Assembly: GCF_007827795.1 (NCBI RefSeq) | Contig: NZ_VITI01000002.1 | Span: 611,181 to 675,180 of the forward strand | DNA length: 64,000 nt | DNA from: Azospirillum brasilense | GTDB taxonomy: Bacteria > Pseudomonadota > Alphaproteobacteria > Azospirillales > Azospirillaceae | Direction: 5' to 3' | Shown here: positions 61,842-64,000 of the stretch, in pieces | Numbering within the stretch: position 1 is the first letter of the stretch | Layout of the letters: the number at the start of each line of letters is the position of its first letter | Made by a program: the position numbers and the translations under genes | Notes under the pieces: model-generated | What the model was told of the DNA's origin: nothing | Seen by the model: only the letters and a program-made list of their open reading frames with translations | Databases searched by the model: none

Positions 61842-63905
61842 ATGAGAATTATCGGAAAAATCATTACGGCCAACGCGATTATGGCCGTCGTCCCACTCTG
61901 CCTGGCCGGGTACATTGCGTACGACGCGGTATCCGACGTGCGCACGCAACTGGAAGCGCAACGCAACCTTGCCGCGTACGAAACCGCCATCGCGATCGGC
62001 TCCAAGGTGCCCACCGAACGGTCGGCGTGGGGCTATGCCTTCGGGGTTTCCGGCCAGTTGGACGCCGAGACGAACAAGCGGCTCGAAACGACGGGCGCCG
62101 CGCTCGACGAGTCCATTGGCGCGGCGCGGCAGCGCTTCGCGGCGGCTGGATTGCCGACGGCGACGATCGACCGTCTCACCGCGGAATTGAAGACGATGCG
62201 GACGGACGGACGGAATGCGCTGATGCAGCCTCCCTCCTCCCGTCCCGCCAACGCCTATGCCACCGTGGTCGACGGGCTTGCGAAGGCAAGCGATCTGGGA
62301 GGAAAAGCCACCGACGAAGCCTTCCGCGCGACGATAAAAGCGGATCAAACCCTGCTTTCGACCACCAGCCTCGCCCGCACGGCCCAGGACCTGCGTGACA
62401 TCGATGGGGTCCGCTCCTCCTTCCTCGCCATTTTTGTCAATGGCACGGAGCAGACCCCCGAGCGCATCAAGACCCTGACCGAAATGACCGGCAAGATCGC
62501 CCTGCTCTGGCAGCAGATCGGGAAGGCGGTCGAGGCCATGGGCAGTCCTCCGGACCTCGTGAAGGCGTTGGACCATATGAAGGCGACGGTGATGTCGGAT
62601 GGCGAGGCGCGCTTCCAGGCCGCCCTCGCCGCGGCGCGGGACCGCGCGCCGCCGCCCGTCACCTACGCCGAATGGAACAAGTGGGCCGGCCCGATGCTGA
62701 ACAACATCCTGGTGATGCGGGATGCGGCGCTGGTCAACGCCAAGGAACAGAACGCCGACACCCTGAGCCGGGCGTGGTGGCAGTTGGGCATCGCGTTGAC
62801 GGTCATCGCGGCCATTCTGGCGGCCTTCGGCCTGGCGCTGCTGCTGATGTTCCGGCAGGTCATCCGCCGCCTGCACCGGCTGACCGCCGCAATCCTGCGG
62901 CTGGCGCAAAACGATCTCGCCGTCGAGATTCCGCAGCCCACCGCCACCGACGAGATCGGCGACATGGCCCGCGCGCTTCAAGTGCTGAAGGACGGCGCCG
63001 AAGAGCGCGTCCGTCTGACCGAAACCGGCAAGGCCGAGGTTGTTAGCAAGGAAAAGCGGACGCGGGCGCTGGAGGATCTGATCCGCGGCTTCGACCGCAA
63101 GTCCGCCGACATCCTGAGCAAGCTCGGCGCCTCCACCGCCGGGATGAGCCAGTCGGCGGGCCTGATGGCGGCGCTGGCCGATCAGACCCACCGGCAATCG
63201 ACCGCCACCGCCGCCGCCGCCGAGCAGACCGCCACCAACGTCCAGACCGTCGCGGCGGCCAGCGAAGAGATGACCGCCGCGATCCAGGAGATCGGCCGTC
63301 AGGTCACCCGTTCCAACGAAATCGCCGGGAAGGCGGTGGCGGAGGCCGGGCAGACCAGCGACAGCGTGCGCAGCCTGGCCACCGCCGCCGGGCGCATCGA
63401 CGACGTCGTCAAGCTCATCCAGGGCATCGCCGCCCAGACCAATCTGCTGGCGCTGAACGCCACCATCGAGGCGGCGCGGGCCGGCGAGGCCGGCAAGGGG
63501 TTCGCGGTCGTGGCGGGGGAGGTCAAGAGCCTCGCCAACCAGACCGCCAAGGCCACCGAGGAAATCTCGGCGCAGATCGCCTCCGTGCAGTCGGCGACCC
63601 AGGGCACGGTGGCGGCGATCGAAGGGATCGGCGCCACCATCGCGTCGATCAACGAGATCTCCGCCACCATCGCCGCCGCGACCGAGGAGCAGAACGCCAC
63701 CGCCGGCGAGATCTCTCGCAACATCGTCGAGGCGGCGCGCGGCACCCAGGAGGTCAGCGGCAACATCGCCGACGTCAACGGCGCCGCCACGCAGGCCGGC
63801 ACCGCCGCCGCCGAGGTTCTGGAGTCCGCCAGAACCCTGTCGCAATGGGCCGACGCGCTTCATCAGGAAGTCTCGACCTTCCTCGCGGCCATCCGGGCGG
63901 CCTAG
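61842..63905 (+). CDS. methyl-accepting chemotaxis protein, large periplasmic domain
   Basis: Chemoreceptor of 687 residues. TM1 is near residues 8-27 and TM2 near 313-336, enclosing a helical sensor of about 285 residues, nearly twice that of the two other receptors here. HAMP (about 337-390) and the signalling domain with [20 protein letters not shown] follow. The ATG at 61842 has GGGAG upstream. Its TAG stop (63903-63905) directly abuts the transposase gene on the other strand, so the extreme C-terminus may have been set by an insertion. Confidence 0.93.
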   Translation: MRIIGKIITANAIMAVVPLCLAGYIAYDAVSDVRTQLEAQRNLAAYETAIAIGSKVPTERSAWGYAFGVSGQLDAETNKRLETTGAALDESIGAARQRFAAAGLPTATIDRLTAELKTMRTDGRNALMQPPSSRPANAYATVVDGLAKASDLGGKATDEAFRATIKADQTLLSTTSLARTAQDLRDIDGVRSSFLAIFVNGTEQTPERIKTLTEMTGKIALLWQQIGKAVEAMGSPPDLVKALDHMKATVMSDGEARFQAALAAARDRAPPPVTYAEWNKWAGPMLNNILVMRDAALVNAKEQNADTLSRAWWQLGIALTVIAAILAAFGLALLLMFRQVIRRLHRLTAAILRLAQNDLAVEIPQPTATDEIGDMARALQVLKDGAEERVRLTETGKAEVVSKEKRTRALEDLIRGFDRKSADILSKLGASTAGMSQSAGLMAALADQTHRQSTATAAAAEQTATNVQTVAAASEEMTAAIQEIGRQVTRSNEIAGKAVAEAGQTSDSVRSLATAAGRIDDVVKLIQGIAAQTNLLALNATIEAARAGEAGKGFAVVAGEVKSLANQTAKATEEISAQIASVQSATQGTVAAIEGIGATIASINEISATIAAATEEQNATAGEISRNIVEAARGTQEVSGNIADVNGAATQAGTAAAEVLESARTLSQWADALHQEVSTFLAAIRAA

Positions 63906-64000
63906 TACTACAGCTGGTCTTTATCGGTTTGGGTGCGGCGTTTCCAGTGGGAGCGTCGCGCCCGCTGCTGATGGCGTCTTCGCCAGAGTGACCAAGCAAA
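63902..64000 (-). mobile_element. terminal part of an insertion sequence
   Basis: The transposase tail reaches to within a few bases of the chemoreceptor stop, so the end of the element must be at about 63902-63907. The tetranucleotide CTAG at 63902-63905 fits the YTAR target reported for IS701-type elements and includes the chemoreceptor stop codon. The other end and the second target copy lie beyond the window. Confidence 0.5.
63908..64000 (-). CDS. transposase C-terminal end, IS701-like (partial)
   Basis: The last 30 codons of a minus-strand frame that continues past the right edge. The encoded tail contains WSLWRRRHQQRARRSHWKRR and ends TQTDKDQL; the Trp/Arg-rich WRRRHQ...RRSHWKRR pattern is typical of the C-terminus of IS701-type (DDE) transposases. 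The stop is TAG at 63908-63910, two bases from the stop of the chemoreceptor. Family assignment rests on this short stretch. Confidence 0.7.
   Translation of the reverse strand, partial: FAWSLWRRRHQQRARRSHWKRRTQTDKDQL

Overview
The window is high-GC, densely packed bacterial chromosome or chromid DNA from an alphaproteobacterium of the Rhodospirillales, most likely Azospirillum. This is inferred from the gatCAB / ruvX / pyrBC / plsY neighbourhood, metXW beside hisC-tyrC, several chemoreceptors, PAS-rich histidine kinases and a Hyd-2-type uptake hydrogenase. I recognise about 60 genes. Both ends are cut: an OmpR-type response regulator at the left, and the 3' end of a transposase at the right.

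Layout. 1-4.9 kb: a two-component system (regulator plus EnvZ-like kinase), an HNH nuclease, a DAO-family oxidoreductase, small proteins and tRNA-Ser(GCU). 4.9-10.4 kb (minus strand): gatC-gatA-gatB followed by a three-PAS membrane histidine kinase. 10.6-13.9 kb: chemoreceptor, ruvX with an unusual Gly/Ser repeat tail, AEC transporter. 13.9-16.1 kb: an AT-rich, acquired-looking island with an orphan protein and a frameshifted RTX calcium-binding protein. 16.1-18.9 kb: GFA-type protein, a DUF1127 protein divergent from a GcvA/VtlR-like LysR regulator with a palindromic box between them, and two small envelope proteins. 19-21.9 kb: pyrB, a dihydroorotase-like pyrC without its HxH metal ligands, and plsY. 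21.9-28 kb: single-domain response regulator, SF2 helicase, cupin, membrane hydrolase and orphan proteins.

28.1-31.9 kb: a three-subunit molybdenum aldehyde oxidoreductase (paoABC type). 32-35.6 kb: ahpF and ahpC (minus strand), divergent from oxyR, forming a peroxide-response module. 35.6-37.3 kb: XRE-cupin regulator and a sulfate-binding protein. 37.5-42.6 kb: aromatic amino acid genes (chorismate mutase-like, hisC, tyrC) divergent from metX-metW. 42.7-52.2 kb: metabolic and accessory genes, including gloB, GST, a CatB-type acetyltransferase, two EamA transporters, adenine deaminase and a PPC-domain-like protein. 52.4-54.2 kb: second chemoreceptor. 54.4-60.2 kb: [NiFe]-hydrogenase cluster hybO-hybA-hybB-hybC-hybD, with a perfect FNR/FixK box upstream of hybO and a terminator between hybC and hybD. 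60.3-64 kb: exported metallo-beta-lactamase-fold protein, third chemoreceptor, and an insertion sequence abutting its stop codon.

The strongest regulatory signals I could read directly are the FNR box of the hydrogenase, the ATTAG-N5-CTAAT palindrome between the LysR and DUF1127 genes, and a candidate OxyR site. A TTAR-CGATTCG-TTRG motif (CtrA-box-like) also precedes two orphan genes. I found no CRISPR array, prophage, rRNA or complete mobile element. I did not find a clearly new multi-gene system; the best leads are the AT-rich island, the LysR/DUF1127 circuit and the helicase/response-regulator pair.
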